DNA from: PoT sp049331405
GTDB taxonomy: Bacteria > Planctomycetota > Planctomycetia > Isosphaerales > Isosphaeraceae
Direction: 5' to 3'
DNA length: 64,000 bases
Assembly: GCF_049331405.1 (NCBI RefSeq)
Contig: NZ_CP186274.1
Location: 7,750,001-7,814,000 of the forward strand
Shown here: one piece after another, positions 47,413 through 57,100 of the stretch
How the letters are laid out: the number at the start of each line of letters is the position of its first letter
Numbering within the stretch: the stretch's first letter is position 1
The notes under the pieces: generated by a model
The model's input: only the letters and a program-made list of their open reading frames with translations
Databases searched by the model: none
What the model was told of the DNA's origin: nothing
Position numbers and translations under genes: made by a program

Positions 47413-48324
47413 TCAGCGCGATCGCAGGGACTGCGAATCCTTCACGCCCAGATTCTCATAGATCCGACGCGTCGCGTCCGAGCGGTTAAGCGTGTAGAAG
47501 TGGATGCCCCGGACGTTGTTATCGAGAAGGTCGCGGCACTGCTCCGTCGCCCAGTGGTTGCCGACGCGGTCGATGGATTCGGGATCGCCCGAGCAGCGTT
47601 CGATGGCTTTCAGCAGGCGGGCCGGGAACCTGGCTCCGAGGGCGAGTTCCGCCATGCGCGTGATGCTCGAGTCCCGCGTGATCGGCATGATGCCGGCGAT
47701 GATGGGGACGTTGATCCCGGCGAACTCGCAACGCTCGCGGAAGTCGTAGAAGTCATGGTTCGAGAAGAAAAGTTGCGTGCAAATATAATCCGCGCCGCTA
47801 TCCACCTTCTGCTTGAGGAAGTCCATCTCCTTGAGGCGGTTCGGGGTTCCCGGGTGTCCTTCGGGGAAGCCGGCGACACCGATGCCGAACCCTCGCTTGC
47901 CGTTTCCAGGGCCCCAGCCCTTGATGAAGGAGACGAGGCCATCGGCGTACTGGAACGCGTCGCGAGAGCGGTCGTAGTCGGCCATGTTGCGGGGCGGATC
48001 GCCGCCGAGGGCGAGGATGTTCTCGATACCCGAGGCGTGATACCGGGTCAGGATCGCCTGCAACTCATCCTGAGAATGGCAGACGCAGGTCAGGTGAGAG
48101 ATGGCCGTAAGGTTCGTCTCGCGCTGGATTCGAAGGATGAGATCCTGGGTACGCTCGCGAGTGGAGCCGCCCGCGCCGTACGTCACGGAGACGAACGACG
48201 GCTGCAGGGCCTGCAGTTGTGCGATGTGCGAGAAGAGCTCTTCCGAGGCCTTATCCGACTTGGGAGGGAAAAACTCGAAACTGAACGTCGTGGGGTGTGC
48301 CTGGAAGATGTCTTGAATATGCAT
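47413..48324 (-). CDS. metF: 5,10-methylenetetrahydrofolate reductase
   Basis: A 303-residue (beta/alpha)8 flavoprotein that reduces methylene-THF to methyl-THF for methionine synthesis. The N-terminal FSFEFFPPKSDKA carries the catalytic Glu, followed by SVTYGAGGSTRERT, HLTCVCHSQDE and the FAD-binding ILALGGDPPR. QLFFSNHDFYDFRERCE and PIIAGIMPI are also present. The ATG at 48324 (MHIQDIF) is preferred over an ATG 11 codons upstream whose extension is not conserved-looking. It precedes queG by 16 bases. No SAM riboswitch was found in the 146 bases upstream. Confidence 0.95.
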   Translation of the reverse strand: MHIQDIFQAHPTTFSFEFFPPKSDKASEELFSHIAQLQALQPSFVSVTYGAGGSTRERTQDLILRIQRETNLTAISHLTCVCHSQDELQAILTRYHASGIENILALGGDPPRNMADYDRSRDAFQYADGLVSFIKGWGPGNGKRGFGIGVAGFPEGHPGTPNRLKEMDFLKQKVDSGADYICTQLFFSNHDFYDFRERCEFAGINVPIIAGIMPITRDSSITRMAELALGARFPARLLKAIERCSGDPESIDRVGNHWATEQCRDLLDNNVRGIHFYTLNRSDATRRIYENLGVKDSQSLRSR

Positions 48325-48470
48325 GGCTCTGGCAATCCTTGTCGCTCGCGCACACATTTCCTCGAGAGTGCGATCCCGCGGCCTTAAGGATAATCAGATC
48401 CGTCAACAATCGGGAGGGTTTCGTCCCGGAATCGGCTTCGAAAGCCCGGGCGAAAGGGCTTGGGGAGATC

Positions 48471-49148
48471 CTAGACGACCCCTCCCGGCTGTTTGACCCC
48501 ATTTTTCGGGCAGATCTTCGCCATGGAGCAGTCTTCGCAACGAGGTCGGAGCGCGTTGCAGACCCGGCGACCGTGATCGATGAGTCGATGGCTCAGATTA
48601 ACCCACTCCTTTCGGGGGACGATTGCGACCAGTTCGCGTTCGATCACGACCGGTTCCTTGCTCTTCGTCAGCCCGAGCCGGAATGAGAGACGCTTGACGT
48701 GGGTATCGACCACGACCCCCGAGGCGATTCCGAAGGCGACGCCCAGGACCACATTAGCAGTCTTCCTGCCGACGCCGCCGAGCTCCGTGAGGGCATCGAG
48801 ATCCTGGGGAATCTCACCCTGATGTTCCTCGACGACCTTTGAGGCCATCGCGACGAGGTTCTTCGCCTTGGAACGGAAGAAACCCGTGGTTCGTATGATT
48901 TCCTCGACATCCACGATCCGAGCCGCGGCAAGGTCCTGGACTTTCGGGTATCTCCGGAACAGCTCGGGCGTCACCATATTCACCCGGACGTCCGTGCATT
49001 GTGCCGAGAGGATCGTTGCGGCAATGAGTTCGTACGGGTTCCGATGCACGAGGGCACATTGCGGCTCGGGATAGAGGCGTTTCAAGGCTCGGACGACAAG
49101 CTTCGCCTGGGCAGCGGGATCGGGTTCTGGAGCCTTATCGCGTGCCAT
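48471..49148 (-). CDS. nth: Endonuclease III
   Basis: A 225-residue DNA glycosylase/AP lyase for oxidised pyrimidines. The helix-hairpin-helix LTELGGVGRKTANVVLG contains the catalytic Lys, and GVVVDTHVKRLSFRLGL contains the catalytic Asp. The C-terminal iron-sulfur loop has Cys residues spaced C-x6-C-x2-C-x5-C (CNALRPRCEDCSMAKIC). The ATG at 49148 has AAGGA about 7 bases upstream; the longer frame is rejected. It precedes metF by about 146 bases on the same strand; a shared transcript is possible. Confidence 0.95.
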   Translation of the reverse strand: MARDKAPEPDPAAQAKLVVRALKRLYPEPQCALVHRNPYELIAATILSAQCTDVRVNMVTPELFRRYPKVQDLAAARIVDVEEIIRTTGFFRSKAKNLVAMASKVVEEHQGEIPQDLDALTELGGVGRKTANVVLGVAFGIASGVVVDTHVKRLSFRLGLTKSKEPVVIERELVAIVPRKEWVNLSHRLIDHGRRVCNALRPRCEDCSMAKICPKNGVKQPGGVV

Positions 49149-49563
49149 CCGTGGTTCCTTCCGAGCGAGATCGAACAAGCAAAGTTCATCGTATGGAACT
49201 CGCGAATTCTGTCAATCAAACACGCGACGGTGTCACCTCTTAGGCTCATCTCATTGGTGCTGGGTTCTGCCCCAAGGTGCTGAGGGTGAAACTCGCCGAT
49301 GATCGAGATTGGTGCTTCATATGCCGTTCGCTCTTTCGCGATGAGAAACTCGAACCTATCGATAAGACTTCGCGTTGAGTCTTGAGCCGTTAACGCGACG
49401 GATCACCGTGACGTCAGCTTGATTTCGAGTCACGGACGACTTACAATGAATTGTGCGAGTGTCTCTCCGAAATCTTTGATCTGCTTAGACTTACGATTTC
49501 AAGAACCGTCCCTCCGTTCCGTCGGCTTGCTGCCTCGGTCGGGTCCCCTTCGAGATTGCCACG
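49149..49563. other. Divergent intergenic region between nth and folE
   Basis: About 415 bases with a good forward promoter at 49419-49447 and no gene seen. Confidence 0.55.
49419..49447 (+). promoter_or_regulatory. folE: Probable promoter of folE
   Basis: TTGATT (49419-49424), a 17-base spacer, then TACAAT (49442-49447). It gives a leader of about 110 nt. I saw no riboswitch in it. Confidence 0.6.
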
Positions 49564-50226
49564 ATGTCGTCCTCTTCCCCACATCAAGGTGTCCCTAGCA
49601 ATGGTAATTTGCCCCATCCCGGGGACGAATCCGACCTCGAATCCGAAGGCACGGTGTCTCCGAAGGTGGACCTCGAACGAATCCGTCGCGCCGTCCGCGA
49701 GATACTGATCGCCGTGGGCGAAGACCCCGATCGCGAGGGGTTACTTGAGACCCCCGATCGCGTGGCCAGGATGTACGCCGAGGTGTTCCAGGGCCTGCAC
49801 CTCGACCCCCGGATCCACCTCCAGAAGCTCTTCACCCAGAAGTACGACGAGATGGTCCTGATCAAGGACATCCGGTTCGAGAGCTTCTGCGAGCACCACC
49901 TGCTCCCCTTCATTGGTCAGGCCCACGTCGCCTACATTCCGAACGGCAAGGTGATCGGGCTCTCCAAGATCCCCCGCGTCCTGGACGTCCTCTCCAAGCG
50001 GCCCCAGATGCAAGAACGCTTGACCGAGGAACTTGCCGACCTGCTGATGAAAGAGCTGGACGCCAAGGGCGTCGCGGTCGTCGTCGAGGCCAGCCATAGC
50101 TGCATGACAGTCCGCGGCGTACACAAACCGAACAGCTCTTTCGTAACGAGCGCCATGCGAGGCACTTTCAAGGAGCGGCTCGCGACGAGGTCGGAAGTTA
50201 TGGCCTTGATTTTCGGAGGCAAGTGA
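49564..50226 (+). CDS. folE: GTP cyclohydrolase I
   Basis: A 220-residue enzyme converting GTP to 7,8-dihydroneopterin triphosphate, the first step to tetrahydrofolate and also to queuosine precursors. Zinc ligands are in FESFCEHHLLPF and in EASHSCMTVRGV, giving the expected Cys and His set. The GEDPDREGLLETPDRVARM opening and the final TRSEVMALI are typical. The first 35 residues are Ser/Pro/Asp-rich and not part of the catalytic domain; a start inside them is possible. It may supply methylene-THF for the nearby metF, which is a functional link and not evidence of an operon, since the genes are divergent. Confidence 0.95.
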   Translation: MSSSSPHQGVPSNGNLPHPGDESDLESEGTVSPKVDLERIRRAVREILIAVGEDPDREGLLETPDRVARMYAEVFQGLHLDPRIHLQKLFTQKYDEMVLIKDIRFESFCEHHLLPFIGQAHVAYIPNGKVIGLSKIPRVLDVLSKRPQMQERLTEELADLLMKELDAKGVAVVVEASHSCMTVRGVHKPNSSFVTSAMRGTFKERLATRSEVMALIFGGK

Positions 50227-50765
50227 AGAAATTGCCACCAGTGGTAGCTTGGAATGCTGCGCGATCGCCAGAAGGTGATTGCGCCGCATGATCTTCTGAT
50301 AGTGGTTGAGTCCTCTGGCGGATTTGAGAGGTTGTCTCGTTCGGAAGGTGGCTTGAGGTAGGACGAAACTCGAAGGAATTCATTGGGTTCCATCGTAGGT
50401 CTGATTGGGGTCGCGGCCGCTGGCGTCTTTCGCGGGACCACAGTCACGTTAGAATGTGAGCCTGTCCCATTCGACCCCGACAAAGGGCGACGCAAAGCGG
50501 CAGGCAGATCACGCACGACGTTTAAGATCGAGTCGATTTGCTGAGGTATACGCGAGATCTTTGCAAGGATTTGTGGCGGTCATCATGGCATGAGCACACT
50601 TCGAATTCACGAATTCTTGATGGTCCTAAGAGCAGTCCGTGTACGACTTTCTATGAGGTCTTGGGCGGGTGAGTAGAAGGCGGAAACGTCCTCGTTCGAT
50701 TACCTGAGTTCGCCGAGTCAGGTTCCCCCCTCCCTTTTCCTCGCGTAAGGCCCACCCCGCCGAGC
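50227..50765 (+). other. Intergenic region before the fused oxidoreductase
   Basis: About 540 bases. I find no gene with a ribosome binding site and no clear promoter. A direct GAATTC repeat occurs near 50603-50617. Confidence 0.5.
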
Positions 50766-53700
50766 GTGCCGGCGTTTCGATCGAATCGACCCGCTAAAGG
50801 ATCGTTGCCAAAAGTGGATGAACGCCGAGCGCGAATTCACGAGGATCTTAGAGGGATCCTCGCGGGCGACCTGTTGTTCGAACCGCTCGAGCGCGCATCC
50901 TACGCTCAGGACGCCAGCCTCTACGAGATTGATCCACTCGGTGTTGTCGTCCCGAAGTCGGAAGAGGATATTCTCTCACTCCTCCGCTACGCCGGAGAGA
51001 ATCAGATCCCTCTCCATCCTCGCGGCGGTGGGACGGATGTCTCGGGGGCTGTACTCGGGCCCGGGATCGTCATCGACTTCAGCCGCTACTTTCGGCGGAT
51101 CGTTTCCATCGGCCCCGATAATGTGGTGGTTCAGCCCGGCGTCGTGATCGACGTGGTGAACGGCCAACTCGCCCCGCTGGGACGGAAACTCGGGCCTGAT
51201 CCCGCCGGGTCGGAATCGGGGACCGTCGGCGGAATGATCGGTGTCGATGCATCCGGTCCCCGTGCCCTCTGTTATGGGGCGACCAGCGACCACGTCCTGA
51301 GCCTCAAGGTCGCCTTCGCCAATGGCGAAATCACAGAGCTCAAGCGCGAAGCCTGGCCTTCGTTCGACGATGATCCGACCGACTTCAAGAGCGTCATCCT
51401 CCGCAAGCTCGGGGCACTCAATCGGCGGAACGGTGAGCTGATCGCGCGGAAGTCGCCGCGTACGCCTCGCCATCGCGCCGGATATGCCCTGGGTCCGGCC
51501 TCGTCGCCGGCGGGGATAGACCTGGCGCGGCTGGTCGTTGGATCCGAAGGGACGTTAGCCCTGGTCCTGGAGGCGAAGCTCCGGACCGTGCCGATCCCCA
51601 CGGCCCTCGGTGCTGTGCTCCTGTCTTTCGCCCGCATCGGCGACGCCGCACAGGCGGTGGCGCATTGCTTGGAAAGCTCGCCGACCATCTGCGACCTCCA
51701 TGACTGGCGTTCGATTCGCCTCGTCTGCGAGGCGGTCCCGGCCTTTCGCGAGTGGATACCGGATTCGGCGGGGGCCGTCCTGATCGTCGCCTTCGAGGGG
51801 GATGAGCCCGAGGAGGTCGCCGCGCGGGTCCACTCATTCTCCAGGCGCATCTCCCGGTCGCGCTTGCTGATCTCCGACCCCGTGCAGTTCACGAAGCGAG
51901 CCGAGAGCGAGCGGCTCCTTTCCCTCCGCAAGCTCCTCGAGCCACTGCTCATGCGGACGCGAGGCACCGTGCGCCCGGTTTCTTTCATCGAGGACGTGGC
52001 CGTTCCGCCGCAGGTGCTCCCCGATTTCCTGGCTCGATTGCAGACCGTCCTCAAGCTGAACGACGTCAACTGGGTCCTCGACGCCCATGCGGGGGTCGGT
52101 CGGATCCGCACCATGCCCTTCCTCGACCTGAGCGACCCCAGCGACGTTGCCAAGCTTGAACCGCTCGCGACGCAGGTTTATGAGATCGCCCTGGCCTGCG
52201 GCGGAACGATCTCGAGCGGGAGCGCGAGCGGCCTGGTGCGGACGCAGTTCCTGCGCCGACAGTTCGGCGACCTTGTGCCGATCTACCGCGAGGTCAAGGA
52301 TGCCTTCGACCCGCTCAACCTGCTGAATCCCGGCAAGGTCATCGGCGATGACCCCCAGTTGATGCTCCGGAACCTCAAGCGATTCGCCCCCGAGCCCGAA
52401 GCCGAACCCGAACTCGAATCGACTGTCATCAAGTTGCGCCCTCTGCCCGTCCTGCGTTGGACAGAGCGCGGGATGGAGGAGACGGCCTCGGCCTGCAACG
52501 GTTGCGGGGCCTGTCGCACGAAGGCTCCCGATGCCCGCATGTGCCCAACCTTCCGGGCACTCGGCGTCGAGGCGGCTTCACCGCGCTCAAAGGCCAACCT
52601 CATCCGCCAACTCATCTCCGGGTCCGTTGACCCGAAGCTGTGGGGGACCGAGGAGCTACGCCAGAATGCGAATCTCTGCATCCATTGCAACCTGTGCTCG
52701 CAGGATTGCCCGTCCGGTCTCGACGTCTCGAGCCTGATGCTCGAGGCGAAGGCAGCCTACGTCGAGAATCACGGGCTCTCCCAGGGGGACTGGATGCTCT
52801 CGAGGGTCGACTTCTGGTCGTCGCTCGCGAGCCGATTCCCGATCATCACGAATGCACTGCTAACGAATAAGTCGTCGCGATGGGTGTTCGATCGGGTCTT
52901 CGGTATCTCGAAGATGCGTCAGCTTCCCAAGGCCCACCGCACGCCGTTCGTTCGCAGGGCGGCCAAACTCGGGTTGTCGCGCCCGAATCCCCAGAAGCCG
53001 GGGCCGAGGGTCGTCTACTTCGTCGACGTCTACGCCAACCACTTCGACCAGGAGTTGGCCGAGGCGGTCGTCGCCGTGTTGCATCAGGCCGAGGTCAACG
53101 TCTACGTCCCAGGCCGTCAAAGCGGCTCGGGGATGCCTGCCCTCGTAGCCGGAGACATCGACCGGGCGAGGGAACTCGCCCTCGCGAATCTTCGCATCCT
53201 GGGCGATGCGGTCAGGGACGGTTACACGATCGTCTGCTCGGAACCGACGGCGGCACTGATGCTGCGTCACGAGTATCTCAAGCTGACCGACGACCTCGAC
53301 GCCTCGCTCGTCGCTCAGAACACCAGAGACCTCGGCGAGTATCTTTCGGGTCTCGATGCACGCGGACAGCTTCCCCAGCCCACCAATCCTCTCCGGGCGA
53401 GGGTCGGTTACCACCAACCCTGTCATCTGCGTGCACTCCAGGTCGGAACTCCTGGCCTCGACCTGATCCGACGGATTCCTGAACTCGAGGTCGAGTTTAT
53501 TGATCGCGGATGTTCGGGCATGGCCGGGACCTTCGGCCTCAGGCGAGAGCATTTCCGGACGTCTCTGCGCGCGGGGCGCGGGATGCTCCGACGACTCCGC
53601 GAGAGCGATCTGGAGATTGGTGCGACGGAATGCGGCGCTTGTCGGATGCAGATGGAACAAGGCTCGTCCAAACGTACTCTGCATCCGATCAAGCTCCTCA

Positions 53701-53774
53701 GCCTCGGCTACGGCCTGAGCCCTTCGCTGATCCGGCATTTCCAGACGCCAAAATCACGCAACGAAATGTCCTGA
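50766..53774 (+). CDS. FAD-linked oxidoreductase fused to iron-sulfur and Cys-rich domains (GlcD-GlcF / YdiJ type)
   Basis: A 1002-residue fusion of a GlcD-like flavin half and a GlcF-like electron-transfer half, as in YdiJ and D-lactate dehydrogenases. The FAD-binding PCMH fold occupies about 45-260 (PRGGGTDVSGAVLG, GGMIGVDASGPRA). A substrate-binding domain follows to about 530. Two ferredoxin clusters are marked by CNGCGACRTKAPDARMCP and CIHCNLCSQDCP at about 578-650. Two Cys-rich CCG-type blocks end it (GYHQPCHLRAL and RGCSGMAGTFG). It should oxidise a 2-hydroxy acid such as D-lactate or D-2-hydroxyglutarate and pass electrons to quinone. The GTG start has a distant Shine-Dalgarno, so the N terminus is uncertain. 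Confidence 0.9.
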   Translation: MPAFRSNRPAKGSLPKVDERRARIHEDLRGILAGDLLFEPLERASYAQDASLYEIDPLGVVVPKSEEDILSLLRYAGENQIPLHPRGGGTDVSGAVLGPGIVIDFSRYFRRIVSIGPDNVVVQPGVVIDVVNGQLAPLGRKLGPDPAGSESGTVGGMIGVDASGPRALCYGATSDHVLSLKVAFANGEITELKREAWPSFDDDPTDFKSVILRKLGALNRRNGELIARKSPRTPRHRAGYALGPASSPAGIDLARLVVGSEGTLALVLEAKLRTVPIPTALGAVLLSFARIGDAAQAVAHCLESSPTICDLHDWRSIRLVCEAVPAFREWIPDSAGAVLIVAFEGDEPEEVAARVHSFSRRISRSRLLISDPVQFTKRAESERLLSLRKLLEPLLMRTRGTVRPVSFIEDVAVPPQVLPDFLARLQTVLKLNDVNWVLDAHAGVGRIRTMPFLDLSDPSDVAKLEPLATQVYEIALACGGTISSGSASGLVRTQFLRRQFGDLVPIYREVKDAFDPLNLLNPGKVIGDDPQLMLRNLKRFAPEPEAEPELESTVIKLRPLPVLRWTERGMEETASACNGCGACRTKAPDARMCPTFRALGVEAASPRSKANLIRQLISGSVDPKLWGTEELRQNANLCIHCNLCSQDCPSGLDVSSLMLEAKAAYVENHGLSQGDWMLSRVDFWSSLASRFPIITNALLTNKSSRWVFDRVFGISKMRQLPKAHRTPFVRRAAKLGLSRPNPQKPGPRVVYFVDVYANHFDQELAEAVVAVLHQAEVNVYVPGRQSGSGMPALVAGDIDRARELALANLRILGDAVRDGYTIVCSEPTAALMLRHEYLKLTDDLDASLVAQNTRDLGEYLSGLDARGQLPQPTNPLRARVGYHQPCHLRALQVGTPGLDLIRRIPELEVEFIDRGCSGMAGTFGLRREHFRTSLRAGRGMLRRLRESDLEIGATECGACRMQMEQGSSKRTLHPIKLLSLGYGLSPSLIRHFQTPKSRNEMS

Positions 53775-54176
53775 CAGCCGGTCCTCGCACAGCTTTGCAC
53801 GTCTACGAAACGTGGAGAAGCTGGGCGGCTCCCCACGCGAAACTATCCTCTCATGACGAAGCAGGTGGCTTATGCGCCACATCTTCATCTCGGGTTGACG
53901 GTAACCGGGAGTCAGGCTATCTTCCCCGCCGATTGTCCCGTCACATTCACGTCTTGAGCGACTCGACGATCCACGTCTCCCGTGATTGGCCATCGACGTT
54001 TTGAAGCGCAATCTCATGCGTCTTCAAGCACGACTTGCATCGGTTTCCGGCCGAATCGAGATCGGCCTCACGGTGGCGCGGCGTTATTCGTACTTAAGAG
54101 GCGCGTGGCGAGGGACGAGGGGCTTGGCCAAGGAAGGCCAGCCCGATGATTGCCTGGTCGAACCCTGGGAGGAGCC
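53775..54176 (+). other. Intergenic region before the LptD-like gene
   Basis: About 400 bases with no convincing gene. A Shine-Dalgarno GGGAGGAG lies just before the downstream GTG. Confidence 0.55.
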
Positions 54177-57100
54177 GTGCAAGGGCACGACCTAACCCGC
54201 GGCCGCTCGAATCGAATCGAGTGGCTCTGGATGATCCTCGTGGCATTGATCGCACCTGCGCCCATCGAGGCCGAGGAGCGTACCATCGCCACGACCCTCG
54301 GGCAGGTGGGAGATCCCATCACGCTCGCCGCGGATTCGGTCCGGGTATGGAAAGCGGGTGATTACCAGTGGATCTACCTTGGCGGTCAGGCTGCGATCAT
54401 CCAGGGTGGTGTGAGCGGACTTCGCGCCAACCAGGCCGTGGTCCGCGTCCGGCGGGTCCCCAAGAATGGGATCACCATCTCCGAACTCGAGATCCACGCC
54501 GAAGGGAATGTTCAAGCGATGGGGGCTTCGGCCCCGGCGACTTCCTCATCCCGCGTCTTGATGCGTACGGAGAAGAACGTCGCGCTCAAGCCGTATCAGG
54601 GTGACCGCGGATTCGTCACTTTGCCTGGACGTCCCAACGACCTGCCGATCTTGAGCCGAGCCTTCCCATCGGCTCCAGTCGCCAATCAGCCGAGGTCGGC
54701 TGCCACGGGTCCAGCTTCCACCCCGGCCGTTACGCGTCGTCATGCCGTCGCGAACTCGCCCGTGACGACGGGCGTTACGCCGACGGCCATGGTCGCGGCC
54801 AATCCCTCGAAAGTGGCCGAGGCGGAAGCACAGCCCATACCGACACTGGAAGAACTCGATCACTCTCGGGGCACTGGCGGGACGAGCGTTGACGATGCCT
54901 CGGCGACGATCGCCGAGATCGGTGCGCTCCCGCCTCTGATCGAGACCGAGGCGACCGCTCAAACCGGAGCCGATCCTCAGGAGGTCGTGAACCTCCCCCC
55001 GCTGATCGAGACCCAGGAACAGGTCCCCGCGGCGAAGGATGCGAGCGTCGTCCCCACGCAATTCGAGCCTGAGGGCTTCTCGGAAGACCTCGGTGCAGTT
55101 TCTCCGAACACATCCGACCTCCCCCCTGCGGTCGAGACTCCCGCGTCTGATCTCCCGGCCCTTGAGGACGCCCCGGGAATGCCCGGATTGTCCCAGCCCG
55201 GTGGATCTCCATCGACGGACTTGATGCCCCTGGAAGACCCCGCAGAGGGCGAGGGGGGCGAGGGACAGCCCGGCTCTGGTAGCAGATCTAACGGATCGAA
55301 CAATCAAGGCCCTCCCACGATCCCCTACATGCCGGGATCGCAGCGACAGATTCGCATTTACTCACGCAATGGCGGCCCCGACTTCCTGTTCAAGAACATG
55401 CCGATCGTCGACGGCGTTCAGACGACGACTGTTCGCGGCGGCGTCATGATCGTCTCCGAGGCCCCCTCGCCGACGGGCATGATCGAGCTCTCGGCCGATA
55501 GCGCGGTGATCTGGAGACGCGTCGATCAGAAGAAGGGGACCAAGACCCTCGGCCCCAACGGCGAGACCATCGAGAACGCCGACCAGCCGATGGAAGTCTA
55601 CCTGGAAGGGAACGTCGTCGTCCGTCAGGACACCCACCAAGTGGCGGGCAACGGCGACCAGAAGACCTTCCGCGGCCAGCGCGTCTTCTTCGACTTCAGC
55701 ACGGGCCGGGCGATCGTGCTCGAGGCCGAACTCGACATGTTCGCCCCCGGCCTGATCGCACCCACGAAGTTGCTCGCACCACGCATCGACCAGTATCGGC
55801 CGCTCGAGATGGGCGCCGACGGACGCTGGCGATACGGACTCGAGCACATCATGGCCGACCAGACCATGATGACGGGTAGCCGGTTCCCGGTCCCGGGCTA
55901 TCGCTTCACCAGTAAGTCGCTCGACATCACGCACGTCCCCAGCACCAAAACGAATCCGACGACCGGCGGTATGGTCGGCGATCCTCGCGACCCCAAGTCG
56001 CAGCAGGATCTCACCTGGAACTTCGACGCGAGGCAGAACCTCTTCTTCCTCGGCAAGGTCCCGGTTTTCTATTATCCGCGGATCTCGGGCGACATCGACG
56101 ACATCGAGCCGCCGCTCCGGCAGATTCGATACGGCTACAACAACTACCTCGGCCAGCAGGTCCTCGCCGACTTCAACGCGTTCCGACTCTTCGGCATCAA
56201 GAAGCCGCAGATGATCGACTCGTGGGCGGTCGACATCGACTACCTGAGCCTCCGGACCAAGCACTTCCCCGCGCTCGGCACCGAGCTCGGTTGGTTCGGC
56301 CGCGACCTGCTCGCCGACCTGCAGGATCCCTACCGGAAGAACCCCAAGCGCTACGGCGACACGGTTCCCGACGGTTATTATGGATACTTCGATATCTGGG
56401 GATTGAAGGACGGCGGCGTCGACGACCTAGGCAGCGGACCGGCCATCGTGACCAGCAACACGATCCTGCCGAGCGGGGTCGTCGCCGGCAAGCGTGGCTA
56501 TCAGAGAAACGACGTCCCCGCCTTCCAGGACTTCCGCGGCCGCGTGAACTTCCGCCACATGCAGTCGCTCCTGGATTCCGACTCCAATCCCTACGAAGAC
56601 TTCCGTTTCCAGCTCGAGGCCGCCTACGTCTCGGACCGTCAGTTCCTCGAAGAATATTACAAACGCCTGACGGAAACGGGGCTCGACCAGGAAACCCTCG
56701 CTTACTTGATCCGCCAGAAGGAAAACACGGCCTGGAGCATCTGGGCCGAGACGAATCTTCAGAACTTCAACACCGAGACCCAGTGGCTGCCCAAGCTCGA
56801 CTACTACCGCTTGGGTGACTCGCTGCTGGGCGACAGGGTGACCTACTTCCAGCACAGTGGCCTCGACTACGCCAACACGCACACGGCGGTCGAAGTCAAC
56901 AATCCGAATATCTTTGCATTCATCCCGTACGACCCGATCTCGAACACGAGCGGCGTGCTGAAGACCGGTCGTTACTACTCGAACCATGAAATCGACGTCC
57001 CCTTCAGCATCGACAACATCATCCGGGTCGTCCCCTACCTCCAGGGGCAGGTGGTCGGCTGGGACAATCAGCTCGCCGGGAATTCGGTCGGCAGGTGGTG